From contig NC_068973.1 of NCBI RefSeq assembly GCF_016808095.1, forward strand, positions 10,412,501 to 10,476,500: DNA of 64,000 nucleotides, read 5' to 3'. This stretch comes from Vigna angularis. Its lineage: Eukaryota > Streptophyta > Magnoliopsida > Fabales > Fabaceae. Position numbers and translations under genes: made by a program. Shown here piece by piece: positions 45,802 to 58,764 of this stretch (positions are counted from its first letter, which is position 1; each line of letters starts with the position of its first letter). A model generated the notes under the pieces. That model was not told the DNA's origin and made no database searches. It worked only from the letters and a program-made list of their open reading frames with translations.

Positions 45802-47122
45802 AAGGTTTTGGTTTTTATCATTGGTCATATGTTATCAATCGAAATTTCTATACTCTGATTTTATGTATATAATTTTCTTAATGAGTAATGATAAGAAGAC
45901 CTCTGTTTCTGTGCGGAGAATTCTATGCATTTTTTTAACTGCCTAGCAGGCTGGTTCTTTATCTTGCTGTTTCTCGAGCAGGATTTTCTAGTCACAATCT
46001 ACTTGTCCTCTAAAAAACATTGAAACATGAATGTTGCTGACTTGTCATACAGGTTTAGGTTGTCATTAGGAACATTGCTGAAATATCCTGGGTTTATGGT
46101 GATTATTTCTGCACTCTTTTTCGGTTCAATTGACCTTTTTTTGGTTTGGAAAAAAGTTGTTTTTCATTAAATAAAGGTATACATTTTATAATTAAAATAA
46201 ATTTAGTTTTGTCGATTTCCTTGTTGTTCAAGCTTTCAAAATATTATTTTCTATTCAATTAATTGAGAATTTATGATCCATTTGATAAGTGAAATGATTT
46301 AAAAGCTCAACAGTCATAAATTAGTGAGTGAAATATTTTTTTAGTTTTTGAACTTTAATAGAAAATTAGAATTCGTTTATGTTGGAAACTTTGACATATT
46401 TTAGTTTTTAAACTTTAAAAATAAATTAATATAGTCTTTCTAATTTAATTATGTTAAAAAAAATTATGTGGCAAACTTGTTTTAGGTTAACATTTAAATT
46501 GCTTATAATGTTTGATACGTTCTTGTTTTAATGTTAGTTGGAAATGTGTGTTAAAAATTTAATGTAATTGGCAAGAAATTGATGATTGAGAGGGTTGTTT
46601 AACTATTGAGGTGAGTTTCAAAGAGTGTTTGTGGGGGTGGGTTAAATTGGTAATTGTAAGGTTGGGGTGGTGGTTGAAATATTGGAAGGGAAATTGATTG
46701 TGATAGAGGGGTCATGATTAGATCAAGGAGCTACAAAATATTCTTTTGCATTTGATCAACAAGGGTATTCTTGTTTGCGTCATTTCTTGAACTTGTTGGT
46801 CCTCATGCTTTGTGTTTCACTTCACTTTTCCGTTTGTTTTTTTGGAACAAGATTGGACCAAATCTATTATGCTAAGTAGTGGAGAGTGTGATGGTGGCAA
46901 TGAGAAAGGGTAACAAGGTTTGACTTCCAGAGAATTAGATGACCCAAAGAATGCTTGTTTGGACTTTAACTAGACAATAAAGGGTAACAAGGTTTGACTC
47001 TTCAATTTATTGTGGTTATTTTTTTGTTGATCTTGACAACCTTTAAATAGGTGCAAATAGAATCCTGGACCAAATACAAATAATAGAAACTGACAATAAA
47101 GTATCAACAAACATAAAATAAA

Positions 47123-48018
47123 GGTTTAATACATCATTTGGTCCCTACTTTTAGGGGTTTCGTTCAAAGTAATCTTAATTTTTTTAAAAGTTCAATAAGA
47201 TCCCATATTTTGTTAAAAAATGTTCAATCCGGTCTTTTTTGCTCACGCCGTTAAAAACATAACGGTGCAAATGGCACCGTGGCATCTCATAAGCACATGA
47301 CACATGTTAATAGGTGAACTTAAATGATTTTTTAATTAAAAAAAAAGTCACTGCCACATCATCATCACCATCTCTAGACAAACCCTAATTTCTCTCCAAG
47401 AAACCCTAGTTGCCGCACCATCCAGCGCTGTCACCGCCATCCTCGTCGACAGTTGTCCTCTCCAACGCATCACGCGTCACCACCAAAGCTATGCGACTAG
47501 AGTGGCGATTCACAATCTGCAACAGCTAGCGATTTGGCTGGTGGTTAGTGGTGGACGATTCTGTGGTGGAGATTGGACGGCAGTGTTGCTGGCACGACGA
47601 CGATTTGGCTGGTGCGAGGGTGAAAATGGTGAAAATTGGTGGTTGCGACATAGCAAGGGATAGCGTTGGGTGGTGGCGCGAGAATGAATGTCAAATGTGA
47701 AGGTGATGGAGGTGCAACAGAGGGGAGAAGACGCTTTGGTGGTGGCACGTGATGTGTTGGAGAGGACGACTGCCGGTAAGGATGACGGTGACAACGCTGG
47801 ATGGCGCGACGGCTAGGGTTTCTTGGAGAGAAATTAGGGTTTGTCTGGAGATGGTGATGATGACGTGACATTTGCACTGTTATGCTTTTAATGACTTGAG
47901 CGAAAAGGACCGAATTGAACATTTTTTAACGAAATATGGGTCTTACTGAACTTTTTTAAAAGGTAGGATTACTTTGAACCAAACCCCTAAAAGTAGGGAC
48001 TAAATGATGTATTAAACC
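47123..48018. mobile_element. Mutator-like element with long terminal inverted repeats, nested in an LTR
   Basis: The ends are GGTTTAATACATCATTTGGT and its inverted match. The 9-bp duplication TAAAATAAA flanks it (47,114-47,122 and 48,019-48,027). Complementarity reaches far inward: the 'gacaaaccctaatttctctc' block at about 47,388 recurs inverted at about 47,845, and beyond it lie further matching GC-richer blocks. Most of the 896-bp element can therefore fold on itself. No transposase is present. The GC-rich interior opens frames on the minus strand that look accidental. Confidence 0.9.
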
Positions 48019-48349
48019 TAAAATAAAATATACTTAATTTATCTCTATCTTATGTTAACAAAATAAAATAATATTGCACCTAAATAAATGGAAGATCAAA
48101 ACTACTTATTCCTTTTTTATCTTTATCAAAATCAAACTAAATATTATTAGACCCAAAACTAATAAAATAAGATTTAAACAAAGTTATTAATAAATCTCTA
48201 AAATTTAAGTTTATCTTAACAAATTTCCCTCATAAACTTAAATTTTTCATCATTTATTTGACTTTCCATGTACATCATCCCACATCATGCTTGCTTCTTT
48301 CAATCAAATTTGGATTCTTTATTTTATTCATGTTGGTCGTGTTGTCTTT

Positions 48350-49330
48350 CATCTAAATTAAACTCTTTAATGCTTTGGACGACTTGTTCTTTGTTCTACC
48401 CAACTTTTCAGTAACCTTGACCAACTTGATTCTAACTTTAGAAGATTTCTCAACCATCTTAGTCGACCTCTTAGCAACATTAGCCAACTTCTTCATCTTG
48501 TTCGAAATGTTACTCAAAATATTGGTCGAGTTCTCAATATCCGAGCTTCTCAAACCTGGATTCTTCTCAACATCTTCATCTTCCTCTCTGTCTAGTTCAA
48601 GAACACTATATGCTTTCTCTTCCTTTTCAATTCTTTAGCTCCTCAAGCTGAACCCTCTATTTATTCATAATTTCATTAGCTTCATCTAGAAGTCTCCTTA
48701 TCCGCTGAATCTCTTCATGAGTTCCCTCTCCATGTTTGCCTTCTTCATATTTGTCGCACCATTTACCAAGATCACTTCATCCATTGTTAGAACCGAGCTC
48801 TCCATGTCCACTGCATCTGAGCTCTTTGCCATCAACATGATTCCACACTTTTCCTCCGCATCTTCAATAAGGAGATTTGTTTCCCCCTTTGTCTTTGCCT
48901 TACAATACTTTGCAATGTGGCCATACTTACCACAGTTGTAGCACTTTCTCGATCTACACTCGTTTGCATAGTGTTCATACTTGCCACACTTAAAATACTT
49001 CACTCTTGACCGGTCTCCTCGACCTTTCCCTTGTCCTCAGTCATGCCATTTCTATTGACCGGTTTGCTCTTCACTATCATTCTAAAAATTACCTCGGCCA
49101 TGTCCACCTCGTCCTCGGGTTCCTCCAAGACCTTGGCTCTGAGTATTCCGAGTTCCATTCGAGTCAAACTTTGCTTGTAGTGCTTGATCGTTGGGTTCCC
49201 TATTTTTCTTCTTTTTCCTCAGTTCATGGGCCTTTAATGACCCAGCCAACTCCTCCGTAGTGAGAGTTGACAAATCCTTTGTGTCTTCAATAGTAACCGC
49301 GATACTTTCAAAAATCATCCTTCAGATTTC
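48350..49330 (-). pseudogene. Decayed Copia-type gag
   Basis: Minus-strand fragments in different frames. 49,318-49,082 has TIEDTKDLSTLTTEELAGSL, a gag motif common in plant Copia elements. 49,003-48,698 has two zinc knuckles, the first lacking its leading Cys (YFKCGKYEHYANEC) and the second intact (CYNCGKYGHIAKYC). 48,553-48,353 is Lys/Ser-rich. Stops and frameshifts separate the pieces. No pol region follows. Confidence 0.75.
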
Positions 49331-50281
49331 TCAAGATCTTTTCCGCAACCTGGTAAGGAGGAACCTCTTCTCCATTCATTCCGAGTTGGTTGGCCATCTT
49401 CTACACTCGAGCTATAAACTCGGCAACTCACTCCTTTTCATCCATCTCATATGTTCAAACTCTATTTTGAGAGCTTGTACTCGGACCTGCATCACACAAA
49501 TATGTCCTTTGTGTGCCACCTTCATAATTTCCCATGATTCTTTTGCTGACTTTGCATTATCTATTTTCTCGAATCATGATTCATCCACTACATTATACAA
49601 AAAGTACAAAACTGATATGTCTTTCACTCGTGTCTTTTTCAATGCAACAATCTAGTTCAATGTTTGATGCTCATCATCTGCGGGTTCATTGTACTCGTCC
49701 TCCAATATGTCCCATATATCTTGAGATTTTTAAGAAGAACCTTTATCTGCAAAGACCAATTGTCGTAATTGATCTTTTTCGACAATTGTGATACACTCAT
49801 TCCGCTGACTACCTTTGTCATCTCTCTCACAAAAAACCTTAAGTAGTCACTTTTTTCCTTACGGTGTTTGACTCTTCTCTCTTTCTTTTTCTCTCTCGGT
49901 ACTCATAGCATAAAGTTCTGGTACGACTTTGTTAAAAAACGTGACCTATAAAAATAATTGGACTCTTCAATTCACTATGATTACTTTTCATTGAACCTTG
50001 ACAACCTTTAAATAGGTGCAAATAAGGCATTGAGCCAAATACAAATAATAAAAACTAACAATAAAATATCAATAGACTCAAAATAAAATTTACTTAATCT
50101 ATCTCTATTTTATATCAACAAAATAAAATAAAACTGCACCTAAATAAATTGAAAATCAAAACTATCTATCCCTCTTTTATCTCTATCAAAATCAAACTAA
50201 ATATTACTATACCCAAAACTAATAAAATAATATTTAAACAAAATTATTAATAAACCCCTAAAATTTAAGTTTATCCTAACA

Positions 50282-52060
50282 TGGATGAGTTGTCGGGAGG
50301 GGAGGCGACGTGACAAATCATTAATCTCATTAATCGTCTCTAACTCGGCTGACGTCATCTGAGTCTTGTGTCATGACGTCAATCGTGCAGGATCTTGGGT
50401 CCAATATAGAGGGAAATTAGATCGACCATCCTCATTGAAAAACTGAGAACGACTGACATCCATTGTTACAACCTTAAAGAATTTATTCTTAAATCCGTTA
50501 TACGAGGGAGGGAAAAGCTCGAACAACCATTTCCCCTGCTTTGATATTAGGAAATCCACCCCTGGTTTGTATTTGGATGTGTGCGGAAGTAGTGGAGGAA
50601 GGTGGTTGGAATGGGTATGAGATCGAGGGTGACATAAAGCACTACATACACTTGCATAAATGCTCAACCATTCGAATGAAGTTGTGATGGTACCACGTTC
50701 AACTCCCTTAACACACATATGTGGAAGTCATCGAAGGCATACATGAAAAAGAAGGCATCACGGTTGTTCCCTTTCCATGAAACACCCGCTCGTTTTCCTT
50801 GCATATCATCAATTTAATAAGAAAGTCATCCTCGAAAGTCTTTAAGATACAACTCTGCTCGGCCTAATACTCTAATTGATTCTTCCTGCAAAAGCATGTC
50901 ACGAACTCCCCCACATTTTGAGATGCCCCCCATAACCAGGAGTGATGGGAAGGGCTTCTTGGAGTTCCACACCCTCGCTGATGGCATCGATCTCCACACC
51001 ACCAAAAATAAAACTATCATTCCAGATTGAGCGACTTTATTTTCATCTACACTGGTCGCCCCATCAACAAGACGCTCATCCCGCTTGGTTAACTCAAAGG
51101 CAGAGGAAGAGATAGATCTAATGCCTTCGAAGATGAGGCATCATCATTATCGTAACCTCGTTTGCCCCTCTCTGAAGACTCCTCACACAAAGATAAGTTA
51201 ACAATCTACATTATTATCCAGAGAAAAAAATTACATTCGGTAGGTAAAAATAGTTGAATAGAATGGTGAAAATGATGGGAAGACCCACCCCTATTTATAG
51301 CCAGCCACCCTACCCTCGAGCGATACCCACCAGATCAAACAAGATCCCACAACCCAGACCATGCTACCCTGCTCCTTTTGACAGGCGCGAGAAATAAAGT
51401 ATTTCGTGCCTCTTTTCCAATGGTTATTTTTTATAACAAATTGAATGACCAATAACGAACACCCGATCGAGCGTTTTGGAGCCAACCATTCTCCAAACCC
51501 CTTTGCTAGTTGCTCCAAGCTCGGGATTGGGGGGCTTGTGTATCGTATGACCATTCAGTCAGTAGCTGACCGAGTGGTCAACATCTTCAACCTGCCTATA
51601 GTAGTTGATTGGGCGATCAACATCGTCAACCTCCCTATCAGCAACTGACCAGGGGTCAATGTCTTCATCATTGTTTATCCCAGAGACTAGACGATCCTTA
51701 GTGGCCAATTGGTTGAACACTTGTTATTTGATCATGTTTCAAATTAAACACGTTTATAGGTAAAGTATACTTATCATCTTTTGGACCGTGATTAAACCAA
51801 CCTTAATTGAAAGTCTATTTCAAAACCTATACAAGTGTAGGTAAAGACGTAATTGATTGCATTATTAAGAATTGACTCTAATAACCAAACAATCACATAC
51901 TAAGTTAAGCATTGAAATACCTTTTGTATGTAATCCCATACGGTATAAGGAGTCCAAGAAAAAAACTTGGATAACCAAAAGGATTGAAATTCGTGTGAAA
52001 CTTTGTATTGAAAATAGTTGATCTCGACCTCACATCCGAAACAATAACAATTATTAAATT
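50282..52060 (-). pseudogene. Decayed 5' part of a second retrotransposon (probably gypsy-type)
   Basis: The minus-strand frame 50,718-50,371 contains FELFPPSYNGFKNKFFKV and FPLYWTQDP, similar to the gag-proximal or 'plant transposon protein' region seen in legume retroelements. A TATA-like GCTATAAATAGGGGTGG lies upstream on the minus strand near 51,290-51,305, followed by a leader. 51,660-52,050 resembles the LTR debris at 37.8-38.4 kb. No complete domain survives. Confidence 0.5.
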
Positions 52061-53925
52061 TTTTTGAGAAATAATCAAATAAATATATTTCATTGAAACT
52101 AAAACCGAAATTCACACGTTTTTATTAAGATTAAAAACTGATTTCAAATTTTATAGGAACAAGTAAAGTTATATAAACTAAAATTAAGACATACTCATTT
52201 TTAGAAACTAAATTTTCTTTACGCCTACTAACATATTAATTGACTTCGACAGAAAAAAAAAATTATATCCATTGGAAATTTTTAGGGTATATACTTAAAA
52301 TATGAATAAGCCACATTATATAGTATAACATAAAAAAATTTAAAAGTATATGTTTGTGGATATATTTTTCTTATGCCATTTAATTTAATTTTTTTCAATT
52401 ATATTCAATATGAAATGAGATGAAAGAGTATTATGATGAACTTATTCCATTATAACAACCAGACCAGACGAACCTACATGAACCTATTTACCTTCTTTTC
52501 AATGAAATTTCCATTTGGCAAAGCAACATATCTACGAAATACGAACGTCATGGCATGTAATGCTACAATTATATGCAAAAGGCTTAATTCCAAATTCTAA
52601 TAGATTTTAAGCACGTTTGTAACCAAATTTAGATCTTCAACAATGCATGAAACTAGCACTCTGTCCCTCTCAATGACACACAATTATTAATTTCTAAGTA
52701 AAAGAATAAATAAGTTGCAATCGCATGCATCACATGAAACTAACTAGTATTCCATATTTGGACATAGAAAAGAGAAACTTTTTTGAGCTTAGGTTAGTTT
52801 TCTTGGCTGATTATCACTTTTTGGCTAAACAAATTAGGCACTGGCAATTGTCGGTTTTATGATTGAAAATTTTCTTGATTGAGGGTAATCAGTAATGGTG
52901 TGCATACGTATAACAGTGACTGGAAACTAATTTTTTCCAACTAGTTGAACCAATGGATTTATTTGTAATTCAATCTTAAAGAACTTTACTACATTAGGCT
53001 CTATGACTCTAATACTATTTTAGTAACTGAGTTCATACCTAGGATTGAAAATGTTTGAATTTAAGATTTTACTCATATTCAAGGTAAATTTGTGAGGTTA
53101 GGAATAATTTGTTTTCACTATAAATTTAGGAATATTATTATAAGTTCTATATAATTCTATGAGAGAAAAAAATTAAAACTTTTATTGTAGTTTTCTTCTT
53201 AATGTTTTTGCATAAATTGTTTCGAGAGGCAGAAAAAGAAAATTAATAATATATTTAGGATTATGATTGGTCTCTAATACTCAATCTTTCTTTTTACAAA
53301 TCAAAATTATACATGTCTCACGATATCTACTTCCATACCAAATCACCAAAAGATTTCTTTAAGTTTTGATAGTGATATCAAAATGAAGACTTAACATATA
53401 ATGACCTTGTGTATAATTATTCTCTTCAACCTGTTATTATATTTTAACTAATATAATTAAATATCATTGTCACATCCAAACTAGTACTGAAAATTTTTCT
53501 AATGCTCTCTTATTGTCATATAATATATTTTTATTATTATTTTTGAATAAGTGCATATCAACAATCACATTAGCTTCCTTATATGACAATTTAGCTAAAA
53601 ATCATAATCTTTCAAGAATTTCATTCAACTTCTTCTTCATGTGTAACTCTTTCTAATCAAACAATTATTTTGTACTCTTGTGATTATTGAATAAAACAAA
53701 TATATCACACATAGACAGTGTCTTCAAAATGTCATAAAAAAACACTACAATTGTTAATGTCAAATCATGACTAGGGTAATTATTCTTATCAACTTTTAAT
53801 TTTAAAGAAATGTAAGCATCAACTTTCTTCTCTTTCATCAACATACAACCCAAACACAAATAAGATGCATCATAGTAAACCTCAAAATTTTACTTAAGGA
53901 CTATGATGCAATATTGAATTTCGTT
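52060..53925. other. AT-rich intergenic DNA
   Basis: No exon or RNA gene is supported. It includes sequence of retroelement-like flavour near 53,280-53,880 but without a recognisable domain. Confidence 0.4.
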
Positions 53926-53929
53926 CTTT

Positions 53930-54255
53930 TACCAAATTTTGATATTATTTGGTTCTAAACTTTAAAAATAAATAGATGTTATCCTTGTCAGCAAATGACA
54001 TTAAGAATTTGTTGGTATGACAAACGACATTGTGACGTGTGTCCATGTGTTAATACATGAGTGTTCATCTCAGCACATGAACATACACATAACGATGTTG
54101 TTTGTCACAACAACAAATCTTTAACGTTTTTTATCAGAAGGACTACATCCATTCATTAATAAAATTTGGAATGAAAATGATTCAAAGTTTGAGACAAAGA
54201 TAAAATCCAATTTCATATGAAAGTTAAGAGATTAAAAACATATTTAACCTTTTAA
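53930..54255. repeat. Foldback (MITE-like) element
   Basis: The two halves are imperfect reverse complements: 'aaactttaaaaataaatagatgttatcc' pairs with 'ctacatccattcattaataaaattt', and 'tgacaaacgacattgtgacg' pairs with 'taacgatgttgtttgtcaca'. The folding unit is about 320 bp. No clear target duplication was found. Confidence 0.55.
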
Positions 54256-54259
54256 AATG

Positions 54260-56320
54260 AAAGGGAAAATATGTTTCTTAATTAATACGAGATGATTCAC
54301 AAAATGAACTAGGAGAGTATTTGAATGAAACTGAGAGAGTACTTGACGAAGTTAGGTCTTTACCAAACCTGAAACCCATATGATATTCCTTAGTGAGCTT
54401 GAAAGGAAGTGATGTGTATCTAAAAGCAAGTGGAGAATGTTGAAGGTGAGGAGGGGATCCATGATAGTGATAAGGGTTTAAGGAAGAATGACATGTATGT
54501 CTTGCAAGGTGTTGTAGTATCTGGATCAATGTCTACTGTTAATAAGATTATTTTGTCTAAGATTGAAATATGACATAGAATGTTAGGTTATATAAAGAAG
54601 AAAGAGTTAGTCGAGTTGAAGAAGCATGACTTGTTTGGTAGTGACAAAGTTGTCTAGTGAGGTTTTGTGAACAATGTGTCCAAGGTGAAACTTTAAGAGT
54701 ATGTTGTAATGGGGACACTAAAAAATAAAGAACACTTTTAACTATGTTCATAATGACTTATGAGGATCATTTACAAGTCCATCACACTTTAGAAATTAAA
54801 GACTTCTTGTCAGTTGTAGATTTACTCTAAGAAGTTATGGACTTACTTTTATATAACACTGAGAAGACAGTTTTATAAAATTTCAAAAGTTAGAATTACT
54901 CAATGAAGAATCAATAAGATTGTAATTGAATTTAAAATTTATAATGGTCTCTTGAATTTTGTTTAGAAAGATTAAGCAATTTTTATAAAACGAATGATAT
55001 AACAAAACATTAAAAAATAGTTATGATTCCTCGAGAAAATTGTTCACACTAAAAAAATAAAAATATTATAAACATGGTGAAAAGGATTAAATTTCTAAAT
55101 AAGAAATGTGATATGAATTTAATGTGTTTATGACAAATTGATAAAAGATAAAATCTCATCTAGTATTGTTTTTGTTTCTTTTGTAAGATTAAGATTCTAT
55201 TATGAAATATATTATATTTTTAGATTAAAACTTTATATTATTACCTCTCTATATATAATATACATGTGTATAGATTAAGTGATTTCTTCTTAATGTTATA
55301 CAATTGAGAAAAAAACTGAAATAATGCAACAAAAATATATATAAACGACAATTTTCAAACTATTTAACATAATCCATTAGTTTAGTTAAGCATAAGAATC
55401 TAGGTAGTAAACTTATACCTGCTCTTTTCTTTCTTTCCACAAGCTATAAAAGGAAGAAAAATGTTGCTCATCACAATACTTTATTTCTTGTTTTAAATAT
55501 CAATTTCATAATTTATTATAATTTCAAGGATTGAATTAATGGTTAATTCAAAGTGATTGAAATATCAATTTTATATATTATTATAGTAAAATAAGTTGAT
55601 TTTAGAGTGAAGGAAGCATGATACATTTATGTGGGTAAAGAAGGAAAGGTCGTCAAAAGATTCCCATGTATGAGATATATGAGAACACCCTTTAGAATAA
55701 GTGTTTTAATATCTTAACATTTTAAAAAATATAAATATAGAAGTGTGTTTTAATTATAATATACAATATACTATTATTTTACTTTTACTGTAACTATATT
55801 AAATTTTAATTATTATTATTTGTTTTCGTAAACTCTCTGCTAACAAAGATTATATAAAACAAAGTGATAAACTAAGTTAATATTAATAGTAAAATCATTT
55901 TATATTAATTATAGAATTTTATATATTTTTAATATAAGAAGTCAAGTAATTAAGATGACTAAAAAAAATAATACTTATCGTACTTAAAAATTAAATAACA
56001 ATAACTTAATTAAAAAATAAAAAAATTTAAGTAATTAATAAAAAAAACTTAACTTATTTAAATGAGTAAGGACAAATCATCAACCTTTTAGTATAAGAAT
56101 AAAAATAATTTCAGATCACAATTGTTCAATGTTTTTTTTTAATTTTTTTAATTCAATGATTGTAATATATATCAACTCTTTAATATAGTTCCTTCTCGAA
56201 TATTAATATTAATGTTATTAAAGATTATGATTTGATTCAATGATATAATTTTATTTCTTGCTAGAAACAAAAATATATCGTTCTATATTAAGTTATCTAC
56301 CTTTAATAATTTTAATACTT
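54260..56320. other. AT-rich intergenic DNA
   Basis: No coding exon, RNA gene or clear transposon end is seen. 54,290-54,760 has more balanced composition but only short frames without known motifs. Confidence 0.4.
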
Positions 56321-56324
56321 GTCC

Positions 56325-57269
56325 GAACCCATTAAAAACCTCAAATAGTGGAAGCCAGGTGTCATTGAAAGGGTTCAGATTTTCAGATAGTGGAAGACAT
56401 GTGCGCAGCGCTGAGTGGCCTATCGGTTTTAGTGACGGCAGTATTTAAGGATAAATTTCAAACTTCGTGCTACTTTTCTGCATGCACCTTTCATCTTCAA
56501 CCTTCTGAACCTTCATTTTTCTCTTCCTTCTCTCTATAATCTCCATCTTCTCTCTACGATTTCTCATCCTTCTTCCGATCATCATTCATGAAACGCCTGA
56601 GTATTTCTAGTGCTAAGAACAACACTTTGCACCGATCAAGTTGTGGTTTAAGCTGGTGAGTACTTCTCTTCTTAGACCGTTCGTTTTCCTGTCACATGTA
56701 AACCCAAATTCTGGTTGCATGAGTGTATTATCTCATTCTGATAGCAATTCTGGTCTGGTATTTGGTTTAGTTTTTAAATCGGTGAGCTCTGAGTGTATAA
56801 GACTGGTAGTGGTGAACCATATCCTGCATCTGTGAACGTTCGGCTACTTTTAAAGGTAAGGGAATATGATTTCTTGTTCTGAATGGTTGTATGTTTGTTT
56901 GATCCATGGATGAATATGAAGTGTTGTTTTTAGTGCATGTTTTGTATATGAGTTACAAATGATGTGAACGGGCTGATATAGGGTTTTCTCTTAAGTATGT
57001 AAAATTCTGCATAATCCTGTGGTTGTCACCGAAAGTTATCATTGACCGTTCGGTTTTCCTTTGAGTATTCGGTCTGTACTGGATTTTTCTTATGTGGAGT
57101 ATTTCAGTTAAGGACCGATCGATTTTCTCTTAGTATACTTGTAAGTAAGCGTTTGGTCTAGGTATTGTTTCCTCTTTAAGCTTCCTAAACAGTTTAGTTA
57201 ATGTATTCTATAGTACTTACAGTCGTAGAGGTTACCTTTATCCTTCATTGAAAATAAGTGTTGTGTAAT

Positions 57270-57366
<97 letters not shown>

Positions 57367-58760
57367 CTTCATTTTGATTTAAGTTCAGTAGTGTTCGGTC
57401 TTTAACCAAGCGTTCGGTCTTAGTAGTGGTTGGTTTTGAACCAAACGCTCGGTCTTTATAGTGGTGGTCTTTAACCAAGCGCTCGCTATTTTATTATACC
57501 CCATTGTGTACTCTATTTGAACTGAGAGTGTTCGGTCCAAGGCAATAGTATTCGGTTAAATATTGTAGGGTTCGGTTTAAGTTCCTAGGTTCCAGCAATA
57601 GTTATTATGATTTTCGGTTAAGTCTAAATTATATGTAATATTTAGTATTCGGTACATTCTTAGGAGTTCGGTTTAGTAAAATACTCTTCTGTAGTAATTG
57701 TTGAGTAACAAGTAAACGTTCAAATACTATCGCTAGTGTTCGGTTAATGATGAGTCTTATCTAGAATGGACCGTTCGGTCCTATTCTGTGTATAAGTGGA
57801 AGACCGCTCGGTCTTACACTAGGTGTCCAGCTGTGTTAGTCTAAAATGTATTCAAAACGTTCGGTCTTGTCTCTAGGGGAATGTTATTGTTTAGTTTTGA
57901 TTTCAGATGGGATCTGTTTGTATTGGTTCGGTATGATTGTATTATTGAATATGAATGGAATAGAATGGAAATGAAAGAGTATTTCGGGGAGGAATATCTC
58001 ATGAGTGGTTATTGAACGGTAGAGTATGAATGTGGTTATGCTTAGTTGACGGTTATCCTGATATTCTGTGATTACTCATTCTCAAGTAGAGAAGAGTAAG
58101 TCATGTGTGAGAATGACAGGAGGTCCTAGTCCATAAGGTGAACTTGGACGGAACGGACTAACCTCAGGTGACAGCTGTTGAGGGCATCCCAGCTATTACA
58201 TCACCCGGGTGCAAAAACGTCGTAGCTACACAAAATTCATACAGTCCGGACAGTCAGAGTAAAGTGGTCGGTCATTGCATGCTTTGACTTGAAATTTTGA
58301 TTGGAAGTGCATGATTGGATGTTACATGATTGTATATTGAATTATGCTAGATTTATGTGAAGTATAGGTTTTTCTGAATTAATTAAATTACATAAGCTTA
58401 CCCTATTTTTCTGTCTTGTCTGTATTGTCCGTTCGGTTGTCTTTTCTTGTTGCAATGATCATCTTGTGGATGTGAGCAGAAGGAGAAGAGCTGCTGGAAG
58501 AAGCTCTGGAAGAAGTGGAAGTGAAAGCAGAACCTTATAACCGTTCGACCGTTAGGTTGAGTTTTATTTTGTAAAACCGTTCGGTGTAATCTTAGTTTTG
58601 AAACCGTTCAGTCTAGACTGTAGTTCTGTAAAGTTTGAATTGTGCAGTATTTTCGTAAGGCCGTTCAGCCATATATATGTACCTTTGCTTCTCAGAACTC
58701 TAATATTATTAATTGTGAATATTTTAGATATAGTTTTATGCTGGATTTTGGGATGTTACA
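56325..58760 (-). repeat. Long LTR-like unit rich in CGTTCGGT
   Basis: On the minus strand the right end begins TGTAACATCCCAAAATCCAG, a common start of long plant LTRs. The body contains dozens of 'cgttcggt' or 'gttcggt' words (56,680-58,630), a (GT)n(AT)n tract, and the 'gggcatcccagctattacat' type phrases seen in related units. No protein domain is present, so it is probably a solo LTR or LTR fragment. The left end is approximate. Confidence 0.55.
57271..57364. repeat. Compound (GT)n(AT)n microsatellite
   Basis: About 18 bases of GT followed by about 76 bases of AT. Confidence 0.95.
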
Positions 58761-58764
58761 ATAA

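Larger units (their letters stand above)
41151..46840. repeat. Right arm of the 5.7-kb inverted duplication
   Basis: Reverse-complement match to 25,244-30,959. Right-specific differences include a 24-bp tandem duplication in MYB intron 1 ('cttggcttaaagttttgca' twice, 41,780-41,825) and one more copy of a 6-bp 'aaccct' unit in exon 1 of the second gene. Both genes read outward on the plus strand. Confidence 0.95.
46995..50281 (-). mobile_element. Non-autonomous LTR retrotransposon (gag only), with a nested DNA element
   Basis: Two diverged direct repeats act as LTRs: 49,959-50,281 (323 bp) and 46,995-48,221 (322 bp once the nested element and its 9-bp duplication are removed). On the minus strand they begin TGTTAGGATAAAC and TGTTAAGATAAAC. 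A purine-rich tract (TGAGGGAAATT) precedes the downstream LTR. The interior holds gag-like sequence but no protease, integrase or reverse transcriptase. The LTRs differ at many sites, so it is much older than the Copia element at 9.2-14.0 kb. Confidence 0.75.

Noticed and set aside
47510..47922. His/Pro-rich minus-strand frames of 94 and 125 codons
   Set aside because: They lie in the palindromic GC-rich core of the Mutator-like element and lack known motifs.
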